NCBI RefSeq assembly: GCF_016862435.1
Contig: NZ_BOMY01000002.1
Coordinates: 1 to 64,000 of the forward strand
Direction: 5' to 3'
DNA: 64,000 nucleotides
Source: Paractinoplanes tereljensis
GTDB taxonomy: Bacteria; Actinomycetota; Actinomycetes; Mycobacteriales; Micromonosporaceae
Within the stretch, counting starts at the first letter, position 1, and the number at the start of each line of letters is the position of its first letter. Made by a program: the position numbers and the translations under genes. This document shows, piece by piece, positions 9,929 to 17,862 of this stretch. The notes below the pieces were generated by a model. The model was given only the letters and a program-made list of their open reading frames with translations. It had not been told where the DNA came from and did no database searches.

Positions 9929-10465
9929 ATGTACCTCGTTCCGCCGATGGACGACGATCCGCCACCGGAGTACGTCGTTTTCGTCACCGGTCACCTGGCA
10001 TCCCTGCGCGCCGAGACCAACCGCCTGGTCGGCGGCGACTTCGAGGCCGCGCACCTCTACCTGGACGTGCTCACCGACGTGGCCGGCCATTGGCGCCGGC
10101 TCCACTGGTGGGGCCGGCTGACCGGCAAGGACACCGCCACGGCGTACCTGGAGAAGCGCCTGACCCAGCGCACCAAGCAGTGGCGCGACGAGCAGATCTA
10201 CGAGGTGGACATCCGCGTGCTGCGCACGCAAACCCTGAGCTTCGCGCCGGCCGAGGCGATTCGCTCAAGCCTGGCGTTGCGCAAGGCAACAGTCCTGCCG
10301 AGTACGGCGAGGAGCGGCGCGGCTTCCATGGCCGACGCGGGCATAGCGTGGGTAAAGGCAAGCCGCAGATCCGAGTGGCACCGCATAGGCCGCCTGGCCG
10401 TAGGCAGCGTCCTGCTGGTAGGCGGCCTGATCCAGTACATGTCCTGGCTCTCCGCCAGTTACTGA
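9929..10465 (+). CDS. Unknown protein with C-terminal membrane anchor
   Basis: I do not recognise a family. 178 residues; the ATG follows GGGAGGTAGCT, a good ribosome binding site. The N-terminal two thirds is hydrophilic and probably helical, with several Trp and basic residues (GHWRRLHWWGRLTGKD, RTKQWRDEQ). One hydrophobic segment near the C-terminus (GRLAVGSVLLVGGLIQYMSWL) suggests a tail-anchored membrane protein facing the cytosol. Divergent from ruvC, with 102 bases between the starts. Third positions from about 10260 on are less GC-biased than before. Confidence 0.75.
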   Translation: MYLVPPMDDDPPPEYVVFVTGHLASLRAETNRLVGGDFEAAHLYLDVLTDVAGHWRRLHWWGRLTGKDTATAYLEKRLTQRTKQWRDEQIYEVDIRVLRTQTLSFAPAEAIRSSLALRKATVLPSTARSGAASMADAGIAWVKASRRSEWHRIGRLAVGSVLLVGGLIQYMSWLSASY

Positions 10466-10525
10466 GAAGCCGGCCCGGGCGCCTCTCCCGAGTCGGCTCA
10501 CACATTGACTGCCGTCAGAGCTGGA

Positions 10526-10933
10526 TCAATTCGGTCTGGCACTGACGCGTTGCTGTCGCAATTCCGGTACGAAACGACCCATGGTCTCGAAGTCGCCGTC
10601 CTCGTGCAGGACGATCAACCTGAGCCGGATCGCGGTCGCCGCGATCACCAGATCCGCGACCGACGGACCTCCGTGCGCGCCGCTGGCGGCAAGCTCCCGC
10701 CGGATCTCCGCGACAATGCTCCAGACGCCATCGGGAACCGTAAAGGTCAGGCATCGCTCGCGAATGAGGTCTTCGGTCTCGTCGTATCCCTTCGCATCGG
10801 CAATCTTCAGAGTCTCCGCCACGGCCGGCTCACACACGGCGACCAGGCCGCGGTTGACAAGGTCCTCCCAGCTGGCATCGACCTGCTTTCGGATGAGACG
10901 GGTCAGAGCACTGGTGTCGACGAGGTACTTCAT
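10526..10933 (-). CDS. vapC: PIN-domain ribonuclease toxin, VapC family
   Basis: Toxin of a type II toxin-antitoxin pair; VapC proteins cleave RNA, often tRNA. 135 residues with the PIN acids: Asp in KYLVDTSALTRL at the N-terminus, Glu in the middle (AETLKIADAKG), Asp in SVADLVIAATA, and the C-terminal LHEDGDFE block. Its ATG overlaps the vapB stop as ATGA, the usual antitoxin-first coupling. The target RNA cannot be read from sequence. Confidence 0.9.
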   Translation of the reverse strand: MKYLVDTSALTRLIRKQVDASWEDLVNRGLVAVCEPAVAETLKIADAKGYDETEDLIRERCLTFTVPDGVWSIVAEIRRELAASGAHGGPSVADLVIAATAIRLRLIVLHEDGDFETMGRFVPELRQQRVSARPN

Positions 10934-11160
10934 TCGCTCACCTCGTCGAAGGCCGAGAAGTCCAACTCACCGCTGTCGGCCATCTTCTTGAGCGCTTCGC
11001 CGGCCGCCTGGCGCTTGGCCCGGGCGATCTCGACGTAGACCCGGAGGGCCGCGTTGAGAGCCCTGTTCGGAGTGCGATGAGAGCCCTGTCGCTCCGCCTC
11101 CGCCAGCAGCTCGGCATCTATCTCAACATCTGCTTCGGGTTTGGTTGCGAGGTCTGTCAT
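10930..11160 (-). CDS. vapB: VapB-type antitoxin
   Basis: Antitoxin partner of the overlapping VapC. 76 residues from the ATG that follows AGGAG by 7 bases; an ATG 24 bases upstream is in frame but has no ribosome binding site. The sequence has a ribbon-helix-helix look (VEIDAELLAEAERQG, then RTPNRALNAALRVYVE) and an acidic C-terminus (ELDFSAFDEVSE) likely to bind the toxin. The palindrome at 11206-11238 upstream is the probable autoregulatory site. Confidence 0.87.
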   Translation of the reverse strand: MTDLATKPEADVEIDAELLAEAERQGSHRTPNRALNAALRVYVEIARAKRQAAGEALKKMADSGELDFSAFDEVSE

Positions 11161-11205
11161 TTCCGGCTCCTGTCGATCGATCATCGTCAGCCCGCCCCCA
11201 AACGA

Positions 11206-11238
11206 TACTGGTCACCAGACCAGATGTTACTAGTCAAC
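11206..11238 (-). promoter_or_regulatory. Palindromic motif upstream of vapBC (shared family, site 1)
   Basis: CTGGTC-N4-GACCAG at 11208-11223, followed on the plus strand by ATGTTACTAGTCAAC. On the minus strand this reads TTGACTAGTAACATCTGGTC and then TGGTGACCAG, so a TTGACT hexamer is part of it. The same arrangement precedes both Uma2 genes. It lies 46 bases upstream of vapB. Confidence 0.75.
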
Positions 11239-11259
11239 GTCTGCCAGAAACCCGCCACC

Positions 11260-11290
11260 AAAACAGACAGGACCGGCCTCCGGGCCGGTC
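11260..11290 (-). terminator. Intrinsic terminator after the first Uma2 gene
   Basis: GACCGGCC pairs with GGCCGGTC across TCCG (11271-11290). On the minus strand the stem is followed by CTGTCTGTTTT. It lies about 30 bases past the stop at 11321 and just before the vapBC control region, so it separates the two units. Confidence 0.72.
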
Positions 11291-11320
11291 CCGTCATCGT
11301 ACTAGTCGTGGAGCAACGCC

Positions 11321-11866
11321 TCAGGCTCCCTTTTTGCGATATTCCGCCTCCAGGTCGGACAGGAGGAGGGTGCGCTCGCGCCCGTAGACGGACTCGCCGG
11401 CGAATGACCCCAGGCGGTGGATCAGGACCAGCGCATCGTCGTCGGCGCCGTCGGGCGCCCGGTCGACGACCCAGTATTCCGGGATGCCGCGCTGGGCATA
11501 CCAGTCCAGCTTGTGGGTGTACTCGCCGTTCGGTGAGTTCGGCGACACGACCTCCACGACGAGAAGGTAGGCCGAGCCTGGCAGGTTCGGGCGCGAATCC
11601 AGTCGAGGCCGGTCCACCACCACGCCGATGTCGGCGAAGCGGCAGTCGCGCGGCCGATCCCCCACCACACCAAGATCTTGGAAGGCGTCGAGGCCGGCCC
11701 CGAAGAGCATCAGCATCACACGACGCGAAATCGACTTATGCCAGAAGGTCACTGGCGCCAGGATGACGAGATTTCCCTCGCGCAGCTCGTAGTGGTAGCC
11801 CTTGGGCAGAGCGGGGAGATCTTCGACGTCAAGGTCTCCGACCGGCGGCAAATTGAAGCCTGTCAC
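11321..11866 (-). CDS. Uma2-family (DUF820) putative nuclease, copy A
   Basis: Uma2/DUF820 proteins have a PD-(D/E)XK restriction-endonuclease fold; their biological role is poorly known. About 181 residues. The core is visible: RFADIGVVVDRP supplies the Asp, LLVVEVVSPNSPNGEY the Glu, then KLDWYAQRGIPEYWVVD. It is a clear paralogue of the next gene (12458-11910), sharing GDRPRD, NLPGSA, SPNGEY, GIPEYW and the end LEAEYRKK. The GTG at 11866 matches the paralogue start; there is no clear ribosome binding site, and the palindrome at 11877-11910 is only 14 bases upstream, so the mRNA may be leaderless. Confidence 0.85.
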   Translation of the reverse strand: MTGFNLPPVGDLDVEDLPALPKGYHYELREGNLVILAPVTFWHKSISRRVMLMLFGAGLDAFQDLGVVGDRPRDCRFADIGVVVDRPRLDSRPNLPGSAYLLVVEVVSPNSPNGEYTHKLDWYAQRGIPEYWVVDRAPDGADDDALVLIHRLGSFAGESVYGRERTLLLSDLEAEYRKKGA

Positions 11867-11876
11867 GACGTGCACT

Positions 11877-11910
11877 TTACTGGTCGCGAGACCAGGTGTC
11901 ACTAGTCAAC
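11877..11910 (-). promoter_or_regulatory. Palindromic motif upstream of Uma2 copy A (shared family, site 2)
   Basis: CTGGTC at 11880-11885, four bases, GACCAG at 11890-11895, then GTGTCACTAGTCAAC on the plus strand. This is the vapBC motif with a few substitutions. It fills the gap between the two Uma2 genes and touches the stop codon of copy B. Confidence 0.75.
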
Positions 11911-12458
11911 TAGGCGCGCTTTTCGCGGTACTCCGCTTCCAGCTCCGACAGGCGGACGGTTCGGTCTCGGGCGTAAGTCGGTTCGCCGCCGGTCAAGGTC
12001 AAGCGGTGCAGGTGCACGAGGGCGTCGTCGTGGGAGCGCTCGGGGGTGCGGTCGGCTATCCAGTACTCCGGGATGCCTCGCTCGGCGTACCAGCGGGCCT
12101 TCTCCGCATACTCCCCGTTCGGGGAGCTCTCCGAGACGATTTCGATGACCATCCGGAAGGCCGCGCCCGGCAGGTTCGAGTAGTCGGCCACGTCGGGTGG
12201 GAGGCTGTCGATGACCCCGAGATCGGGGAGGCGGCTGTCGCGTGGCCGGTCGCCGCGGATGCCGGTGTCCTGGAGCACCTCGAGGCCGGCCTCGGCCAGC
12301 AAGAACATGAGGCGCCGCGCCATCACCTTGTGCCAGTAGGTGGACGGCGTCATGACGACGAGACTTCCGTCGTGCAGTTCGTAGCGGTATTCCTTGGGCA
12401 GGGAGGCGAGATCATCGACGTCGAGGCCCTCGATCGGCGGCAGATTGAGACCAGTCAT
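11910..12458 (-). CDS. Uma2-family (DUF820) putative nuclease, copy B
   Basis: Tandem paralogue of the gene at 11321-11866. 182 residues starting MTGLNLPPIEGLDVDD, an ATG with GGGGG about 11 bases upstream. The conserved core LPDLGVID, MVIEIVSESSPNGEY and ARWYAERGIPEYWIAD is intact, so nothing suggests decay. Uma2 genes often occur in multiple copies in actinomycete and cyanobacterial genomes. A nuclease role in defence or toxin function is a family-level guess only. Confidence 0.85.
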   Translation of the reverse strand: MTGLNLPPIEGLDVDDLASLPKEYRYELHDGSLVVMTPSTYWHKVMARRLMFLLAEAGLEVLQDTGIRGDRPRDSRLPDLGVIDSLPPDVADYSNLPGAAFRMVIEIVSESSPNGEYAEKARWYAERGIPEYWIADRTPERSHDDALVHLHRLTLTGGEPTYARDRTVRLSELEAEYREKRA

Positions 12459-12508
12459 GACGGCCAGTACCCCCTCACCGTACTTGCGTAATGCCTAGTA
12501 GCTCAAGG

Positions 12509-12569
12509 CCCAGATGTCATAAGACCTTAATGGTCGTGCGACCAGATGTCATGGGACACCTGGTCGCAC
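12509..12569 (-). promoter_or_regulatory. Palindrome cluster upstream of Uma2 copy B (shared family, site 3)
   Basis: TGGTC at 12531-12535, N4 and GACCAG at 12540-12545 followed by ATGTCAT repeats the motif of sites 1 and 2. A half site CCCAGATGTCAT lies 31 bases away (12509-12520). In addition GTGCGACCAGATGTC (12536-12550) pairs with GACACCTGGTCGCAC (12555-12569) around ATGG, a nearly perfect 15-bp inverted repeat. It ends 11 bases before the yebC stop, so it could also serve as that gene's transcript end. Confidence 0.75.
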
Positions 12570-12579
12570 GCTCGGCGTG

Positions 12580-13332
12580 TCACGCGTCGATGGCGGCCAT
12601 GACCTCGTCGGAGACGTCGAAGTTCGCGAAGATGTTCTGCACGTCGTCGCAGTCCTCGAGGGCGTCGATCAGCTTGAAGACCTTGCGGGCCGCTTCCTCG
12701 TCGACCGGCACCGTCATCGTCGGGACCAGCGAGGACTCGGCCGAGTCGTAGTCGATGCCGGCGTCCTGCAGCGCCGTGCGCACCGGCACCAGGTCGGTGG
12801 GCTCGCTGACCACCTCGAACGAGTCACCGAGGTCGTTGATCTCCTCGGCGCCGGCGTCGAGGACCGCCAGCATCAGGTCGTCCTCGCTGTTCCCCTCCTT
12901 CGGGACCAGCACGACGCCCTTGCGGTTGAACAGGTAGGACACGCTGCCGGCGTCGGCGAAGGTGCCGCCGTTGCGGGTCAGGGCGGTGCGGACCTCGGTG
13001 GCGGCGCGGTTGCGGTTGTCGGTGAGGCACTCGATCAGGATGGCCACGCCGTTCGGGCCATACCCCTCATACATGATCGTCTGCCAGTCGGCGCCGCCCG
13101 CTTCCAGGCCGGAGCCGCGCTTGACCGCGTTGTTGATGTTGTCGTTGGGGACGGAGCTCTTCTTCGCCTTCTGAATGGCGTCGTAGAGCGTGGGGTTACC
13201 GGACGGATCGCCACCACCCGTGCGGGCTGCCACCTCGATGTTCTTGATGAGCTTCGCGAACATCTTGCCGCGCTTGGCGTCGATGACGGCCTTCTTGTGC
13301 TTGGTCGTCGCCCACTTGGAGTGGCCGGACAT
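12580..13332 (-). CDS. YebC/PmpR-family protein
   Basis: Highly conserved family first described as DNA-binding regulators; some members are now linked to translation of difficult peptide stretches. 250 residues, starting [23 protein letters not shown], the family signature, with RGGSGL-like and [18 protein letters not shown] blocks in the body and an acidic C-terminal half. It is followed by an insertion; in many actinomycetes ruvC comes directly after it. pdxT is 17 bases upstream in the same direction. Confidence 0.95.
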   Translation of the reverse strand: MSGHSKWATTKHKKAVIDAKRGKMFAKLIKNIEVAARTGGGDPSGNPTLYDAIQKAKKSSVPNDNINNAVKRGSGLEAGGADWQTIMYEGYGPNGVAILIECLTDNRNRAATEVRTALTRNGGTFADAGSVSYLFNRKGVVLVPKEGNSEDDLMLAVLDAGAEEINDLGDSFEVVSEPTDLVPVRTALQDAGIDYDSAESSLVPTMTVPVDEEAARKVFKLIDALEDCDDVQNIFANFDVSDEVMAAIDA

Positions 13333-13349
13333 GCAAAACCTCCGTGGTG

Positions 13350-13946
13350 TCAGGCGGCCTGGCGGACCATCTCGACGAAGTACCGGTGGACGCGTAGGTC
13401 GCCGGTGAGCTCCGGGTGGAAAGCCGTGGCGAGCAGGTTGCCCTGCCGAACGGCGACAATCCTACCGGCGGCCGGCCCATCCTTGACGCGGCCCAACACG
13501 CGCACTTCGTCGCCGACTTCTTCGACCCATGGCGCGCGGATGAAGACAGCGTGAAAATCCCCGCCCGAAATGTCGTCGATGGCCACCGCTGCCTCGAACG
13601 AGTTGATCTGCCGCCCGAACGCATTGCGCCGCACGGTCATCTCGATGCCCTGGAAGGACTCCTGGTCCGGCCGCCCGTCGAGCACGTTGGCAGCCAGCAA
13701 AATCATGCCCGCGCACGACCCATAGACCGGCATCCCGTCAGCAATCCGCTTCCGGATCGGATCGAGCAGCCCGAACGACACCGCCAGGTTGCTGATCGCC
13801 GTCGACTCCCCGCCGGGAATGACCAATGCCTCGACGTCGACCAGCTCTTCCGGCCGCCGAATCGGCCGCGCCAACACGTCACTCTCGGCGAGGGCGGCCA
13901 GGTGCTCCCGAACGTCGCCCTGCAGGGCCAGCACTCCGATATTCAC
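13350..13946 (-). CDS. pdxT: Pyridoxal 5'-phosphate synthase glutaminase subunit PdxT
   Basis: Releases ammonia from glutamine and channels it to PdxS for ribose-type PLP synthesis. 198 residues. The class I glutaminase triad is present: nucleophile Cys in [10 protein letters not shown], and His and Glu in [10 protein letters not shown]; the oxyanion loop is PGGESTA. Transcribed away from pdxS, with a 292-base palindrome between the two starts; in many actinomycetes both run in the same direction. Confidence 0.96.
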   Translation of the reverse strand: MNIGVLALQGDVREHLAALAESDVLARPIRRPEELVDVEALVIPGGESTAISNLAVSFGLLDPIRKRIADGMPVYGSCAGMILLAANVLDGRPDQESFQGIEMTVRRNAFGRQINSFEAAVAIDDISGGDFHAVFIRAPWVEEVGDEVRVLGRVKDGPAAGRIVAVRQGNLLATAFHPELTGDLRVHRYFVEMVRQAA

Positions 13947-13971
13947 CGATCCAGCTTAGGCAGGCGACCAC

Positions 13972-14263
13972 CAAGATCAAATTCAAGATCCCGATGTCGC
14001 ACCTGGGTGGGTGGTACAGACCGATGCTCCCGCCGAGGCCGGGCCGGGGCCCAGCAGAGCTGGCCCTGGCCCTTCATTCTGCGTGAGTGGTCACCCAACC
14101 CCAACACAACGCAAGCGGGGTTTGCGCAACCACTTACGCAGGTCGCCCGGTTGGGTCGAGTGTTTTGGGCGCGCCCGCGCCCTGCTCGGCCCGGCCGGGT
14201 CCCGGCGGGAGCGACGGTCTGCACCACCCACTCAGGCACGACATCTTGATCTTGATTTGAAGC
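13972..14263. repeat. Large imperfect palindrome between pdxT and pdxS
   Basis: The outer arms match over about 65 bases: GATGTCGCACCTGGGTGGGT at about 13993 and CAGACCGATGCTCCCGCCG near 14017 against complements at 14190-14250. An inner hairpin pairs CTGCGTGAGTGGT (14079-14091) with ACCACTTACGCAG (14129-14141), and its loop carries CGCAA/TTGCG. The centre of the arms is more diverged. The 425-base gap between the two starts holds this structure and no gene. It sits in the divergent promoter region, so it could matter for pdxT or pdxS expression, or be an old mobile element. Confidence 0.78.
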
Positions 14264-14371
14264 CGAAGTAAAGGAGGTCGAGCAGGCCACCAAGGGGTTG
14301 ATTGGCCATCGGAGGCGGGGGGTCTCGTGCGTACGATCCGTATTAACCAACCCCGTCTGAGGAGCCACCCC

Positions 14372-15271
14372 ATGTCTAGCGATAACCAGCCCGCCGTCGG
14401 GACCGCGCGCGTGAAGCGCGGGATGGCGGAGATGCTCAAGGGTGGCGTGATCATGGATGTGGTCACGTCTGATCAGGCGAAGATCGCCGAAGACGCCGGG
14501 GCCGTCGCGGTCATGGCGCTGGAGCGGGTGCCGGCCGACATTCGCGCCCAGGGTGGCGTGTCCCGGATGTCCGACCCCGACATGATCGACAGCATCATCG
14601 AGGCGGTGTCGATCCCGGTGATGGCCAAGGCCCGGATCGGGCACTTCGTCGAGGCTCAGATCCTGCAGTCGCTCGGTGTCGACTACGTCGACGAGTCCGA
14701 GGTGCTGACCCCGGCCGACTACGCCAACCACATCGACAAGTGGCAGTTCACCGTGCCGTTCGTGTGCGGGGCCACCAACCTGGGCGAGGCGCTGCGCCGG
14801 ATCACCGAGGGCGCCGCGATGATCCGCTCGAAGGGCGAGGCGGGCACCGGCGACGTGTCCAACGCGACCACCCACATGCGCAAGATCCGGCAGGAGATCC
14901 GCCGGCTGCAGACCCTGCCGGAGGACGAGCTGTTCGTCGCGGCCAAGGAGCTTCAGGCGCCGTACGACCTGGTCAAGGAGGTCGCCGAGGCGGGCAAGCT
15001 GCCGGTCGTGCTGTTCACCGCGGGTGGCATCGCGACCCCGGCCGACGCGGCCATGATGATGCAGCTGGGCGCCGAGGGCGTGTTCGTCGGTTCCGGCATC
15101 TTCAAGTCCGGCAACCCGGCCCAGCGGGCCGCCGCGATCGTCAAGGCCACCACCTTCCACGACGACCCGGACGTGCTGGCCAAGGTGTCGCGCGGCCTGG
15201 GCGAGGCGATGGTCGGCATCAACGTCGACGAGATCCCGCAGCCGCACCGGCTCGCCGAGCGCGGCTGGTGA
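14372..15271 (+). CDS. pdxS: Pyridoxal 5'-phosphate synthase subunit PdxS
   Basis: Synthase that forms PLP from ribose 5-phosphate, glyceraldehyde 3-phosphate and ammonia from PdxT. 299 residues, a (beta/alpha)8 barrel that assembles as a dodecamer. Signature segments are [44 protein letters not shown] and [20 protein letters not shown]. The ATG at 14372 follows GAGGAG by 7 bases. Its stop is directly next to the stop of the convergent gene at 15272. Confidence 0.97.
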   Translation: MSSDNQPAVGTARVKRGMAEMLKGGVIMDVVTSDQAKIAEDAGAVAVMALERVPADIRAQGGVSRMSDPDMIDSIIEAVSIPVMAKARIGHFVEAQILQSLGVDYVDESEVLTPADYANHIDKWQFTVPFVCGATNLGEALRRITEGAAMIRSKGEAGTGDVSNATTHMRKIRQEIRRLQTLPEDELFVAAKELQAPYDLVKEVAEAGKLPVVLFTAGGIATPADAAMMMQLGAEGVFVGSGIFKSGNPAQRAAAIVKATTFHDDPDVLAKVSRGLGEAMVGINVDEIPQPHRLAERGW

Positions 15272-15808
15272 CTAGACCGTTTCGAGAGGCGAGGTCGGGG
15301 TAGCCGGCAACGGCACCTCGGCCACGCGCTCCGGCAGGGTCGGGTCCTCGATGTCGAAGTACTGCGGGCGGGGGTAGCGCCGGGCCATGCCCAGGGCTCG
15401 CACCAGCGGCCGATGCCGGGCGGTCAGCGCGTCGCGCACGTGGTCGGTGTGCACCTGCCGGGCCAGCACCGCCCGCCGGCTCGTCGCGATGAGCTGGCGT
15501 TCCGCCTGGTCCAGACCGTGTGGCGTCGCCGCGCGAAGCTGGCGGGTCAGGTCGTTCTCGGCCTGTTCCCGTTCGTCAGGAGCGGCGTCCAGCGCCAGCC
15601 GGGCAGCCGCGTACAGCTCGACGTTGTCGTGCTGCTCGGCGACGACCGCGGCGGCCGCGGCCCGGCGCACCAGGTGGGCGTCGAGGGCCCGCTCGGCCGA
15701 CTGTGCCCGCACGTGCACCCGCTCGACCCGGTGGGCCGTCCAGCCGAGGTAGGCGGAGAGAAGCACGACGAACGCGACCACCCCCACGACCCACCACATG
15801 CGGGGCAT
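15272..15808 (-). CDS. Conserved membrane-anchored helical protein
   Basis: No family recognised with confidence. 178 residues: an N-terminal membrane helix (WWVVGVVAFVVLLSAYLGWTA) followed by a long Ala/Arg-rich helical region and a short Pro-rich C-terminal tail. The helical architecture after one anchor recalls LemA-like proteins, but the signature is not clear. It lies between pdxS and the PIM operon and may be the last gene of that operon (25 bases after pimA). Confidence 0.7.
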   Translation of the reverse strand: MPRMWWVVGVVAFVVLLSAYLGWTAHRVERVHVRAQSAERALDAHLVRRAAAAAVVAEQHDNVELYAAARLALDAAPDEREQAENDLTRQLRAATPHGLDQAERQLIATSRRAVLARQVHTDHVRDALTARHRPLVRALGMARRYPRPQYFDIEDPTLPERVAEVPLPATPTSPLETV

Positions 15809-15833
15809 CGTAGTGCCCTTTCGTTTCGCCCGG

Positions 15834-16988
15834 TCAGGTGCCCGAACGTGGCTCTGACCACTCTTCGTCGATGACCCGCCCGTCGGTGGCCTCGATCGCG
15901 GTGGCGTAGACCTCGAGGACGCGCAGCGCGACGCTGGGCCAGTCGAAGGCGGCGACGGCGACCCGGGCCGACTCGATCAGGGTGGCCCGCCGGGCCGGGT
16001 CGTCGAGCAGTTCGCCCAGCAGAACGCCCAGCGCATCGGCGTCGCCGGTGGGGAACAGCGCCCCGGCCCGGCCGCCGTCCAGGACCCGGCGGAACGCGTC
16101 GAGGTCGCTGGCGGCGATCGCGGTGCCGGCCGCCATCGCCTCGGTGAGGATCATGCCGAAGCTCTCGCCGCCGGTGTTGGGCGCCACGTAGACGTCCACG
16201 CTGCGCAGCATGCGAGCCTTGTCGGTTTCGGACACGAGACCCAGAAATGTCACCCGGTCGCGCAGGTGAGCCGGGAACTCGCCGTAGAGATCCTCGCGAT
16301 CACCCGGCCCGGCCACCAGAAGCCGCAAACCCGGCCGCGCCTCGGCCAGCGGGACAAAAGCCGCACGCAGCAGGTCGAAGCCCTTGCGCGGCTCGGTGAA
16401 GCGACCGAGGAAGCCGAGCGTGCCGCCGTCGCCGGGCCAGCCGTCGAGCCGCTGGGCCGAGGCGAACTTCGCCACCGCCACCCCGTTGGGGATCTCCACC
16501 GCTCCCCCGCCGAGGTGCTCGACCTGCACCTTCCGGGCCAGCTCGCTGACCGCGATCCGCGCGGTGATCTTCTCGATCACCAGCTGGAGCAGGCCCTGCG
16601 CGACCGACAGCGCCCGCGACCGGGTCATCGCGGTGTGGAAGGTGGCCACCACCGGCCCGCGCGCGGACAGCACGGCCAGCATGGACAGCGACAGCGCGAG
16701 CGGCTCGTGCACGTGCAGCACGTCGAAGTTGCCCCGGGCCAGCCAGCGCCGCACCCGTGCGGTCGACACCGGCCCGAACGCGATCCGGGCGACCGACCCG
16801 TTGTAGGGGAACGGCACCGCCCGGCCGGCCGGAACCACGTACGGCGGGAGGTCGGCGTCCTCGTCGGCGGGAGCGAGCACGCTCACCGAGTGACCGAGTC
16901 CGATCAGCGCCTCGGACAGGTCCATGATGTGGTTCTGCACGCCGCCGGGCACGTCGAAGGAGTAGGGCGAGACGATCCCGATCCGCAT
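15834..16988 (-). CDS. pimA: GDP-mannose:phosphatidylinositol alpha-mannosyltransferase
   Basis: GT4-family (GT-B fold) enzyme that adds the first mannose to phosphatidylinositol at the inner face of the membrane. 384 residues. The N-terminal domain begins MRIGIVSPYSFDVPGGVQNHI with the Gly-rich acceptor loop; the C-terminal domain has FLGRFTEPRKGFDLL and NTGGESFGMILTEAMAAGT, the E-x7-E donor site. The ATG is preceded by GGAGG. Neighbours patA and pgsA make the assignment as PimA rather than a generic glycosyltransferase strong. Confidence 0.92.
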   Translation of the reverse strand: MRIGIVSPYSFDVPGGVQNHIMDLSEALIGLGHSVSVLAPADEDADLPPYVVPAGRAVPFPYNGSVARIAFGPVSTARVRRWLARGNFDVLHVHEPLALSLSMLAVLSARGPVVATFHTAMTRSRALSVAQGLLQLVIEKITARIAVSELARKVQVEHLGGGAVEIPNGVAVAKFASAQRLDGWPGDGGTLGFLGRFTEPRKGFDLLRAAFVPLAEARPGLRLLVAGPGDREDLYGEFPAHLRDRVTFLGLVSETDKARMLRSVDVYVAPNTGGESFGMILTEAMAAGTAIAASDLDAFRRVLDGGRAGALFPTGDADALGVLLGELLDDPARRATLIESARVAVAAFDWPSVALRVLEVYATAIEATDGRVIDEEWSEPRSGT

Positions 16989-16998
16989 GATGGCCTCC

Positions 16999-17862
16999 CT
17001 ACAGCCACAGTTTCTGCAGCATGTGCCAGTCCTGCGGGTGTTCCGCGATCCCCTCGGCAAAGGCGTCGGCCAGCAGCTGCGTGGTGGCCTTGACCCGCTC
17101 GTCCAGGGCGCCGGCGGTCGGCGGGGTGATCCGCCGGAGAACCGCGTAGGTCTGGGTGGGGGTGAAGGACAGATCAACGGCGAAGAGCGGCGCACCGGTA
17201 CGGATGGCCAGGATCGCCGGGCCGGCCGGCATTCGCGTGCGGCCCCCGAAGAACGTCACGTCGACGCCGTTGCGGGAGAGGTCGCGGTCGCCGAGCAGGC
17301 AGACCAGCCAGCCCTGGCCGATCCGCTCGGCGAGCACGTCGAGCGGCGCCCGCGGGCCGCCGGTGAGCGGGACGACCTCCATGCCGAGCTTTTCCCGGTA
17401 CGCCATGAACTGCCGGTACACACCCTCGGGCTTGAGCCGCTCGGCAACCGTCACCATCGGCCAGCCGTTGGAGACCACCCAGGCGGCGGCCGCGTCCCAG
17501 TTGCCGGTGTGCGGCAGCGCGAGCACCGCGCCACCCCCGTCGGCGGCGGCCTTGCGGAGCCAGTCGTAGTGCTCCGGCGAGATCCCGAAACCGTCCAGGA
17601 AGCTCTGCTTGGACTGCGACGGAAGCCGGAACGCCTCCAGCCAGTAGCGCGCGTAGGAACGCAGCCCCGCACGTACGGCATCTTCGGGAATGTCGGGGTT
17701 GACCTGCTGAAGGTTGCGGCGAAGCCGCTGGGTGCCAGGCCCGTTCTTCTGGTACGCCCGGTCGGCCGCGGCGTTGAACAGCGCCCGGGCCGCCGGCAGC
17801 GGCAGCATCCGGACCAGCCGCCAGCCGGCGACGAAGCCGAGCTCGGTGAGCCGATCCTTCAT
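16999..17862 (-). CDS. patA: Phosphatidylinositol mannoside acyltransferase
   Basis: LpxL/HtrB-type lysophospholipid acyltransferase; in mycobacteria the orthologous gene acylates the mannose of PIM. 287 residues with the catalytic His/Asp-like block LPHTGNWDAAAAWV and the downstream GDRDLSRNGVDVTFFGG and RMPAGPAILAIRTGAP. The start overlaps the pgsA stop (ATGA), and pimA follows after 10 bases. Confidence 0.9.
   Translation of the reverse strand: MKDRLTELGFVAGWRLVRMLPLPAARALFNAAADRAYQKNGPGTQRLRRNLQQVNPDIPEDAVRAGLRSYARYWLEAFRLPSQSKQSFLDGFGISPEHYDWLRKAAADGGGAVLALPHTGNWDAAAAWVVSNGWPMVTVAERLKPEGVYRQFMAYREKLGMEVVPLTGGPRAPLDVLAERIGQGWLVCLLGDRDLSRNGVDVTFFGGRTRMPAGPAILAIRTGAPLFAVDLSFTPTQTYAVLRRITPPTAGALDERVKATTQLLADAFAEGIAEHPQDWHMLQKLWL

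Noticed and set aside
13947..14371. Riboswitch before pdxS
   Set aside because: The fold is a long simple palindrome without features of any riboswitch class I know.
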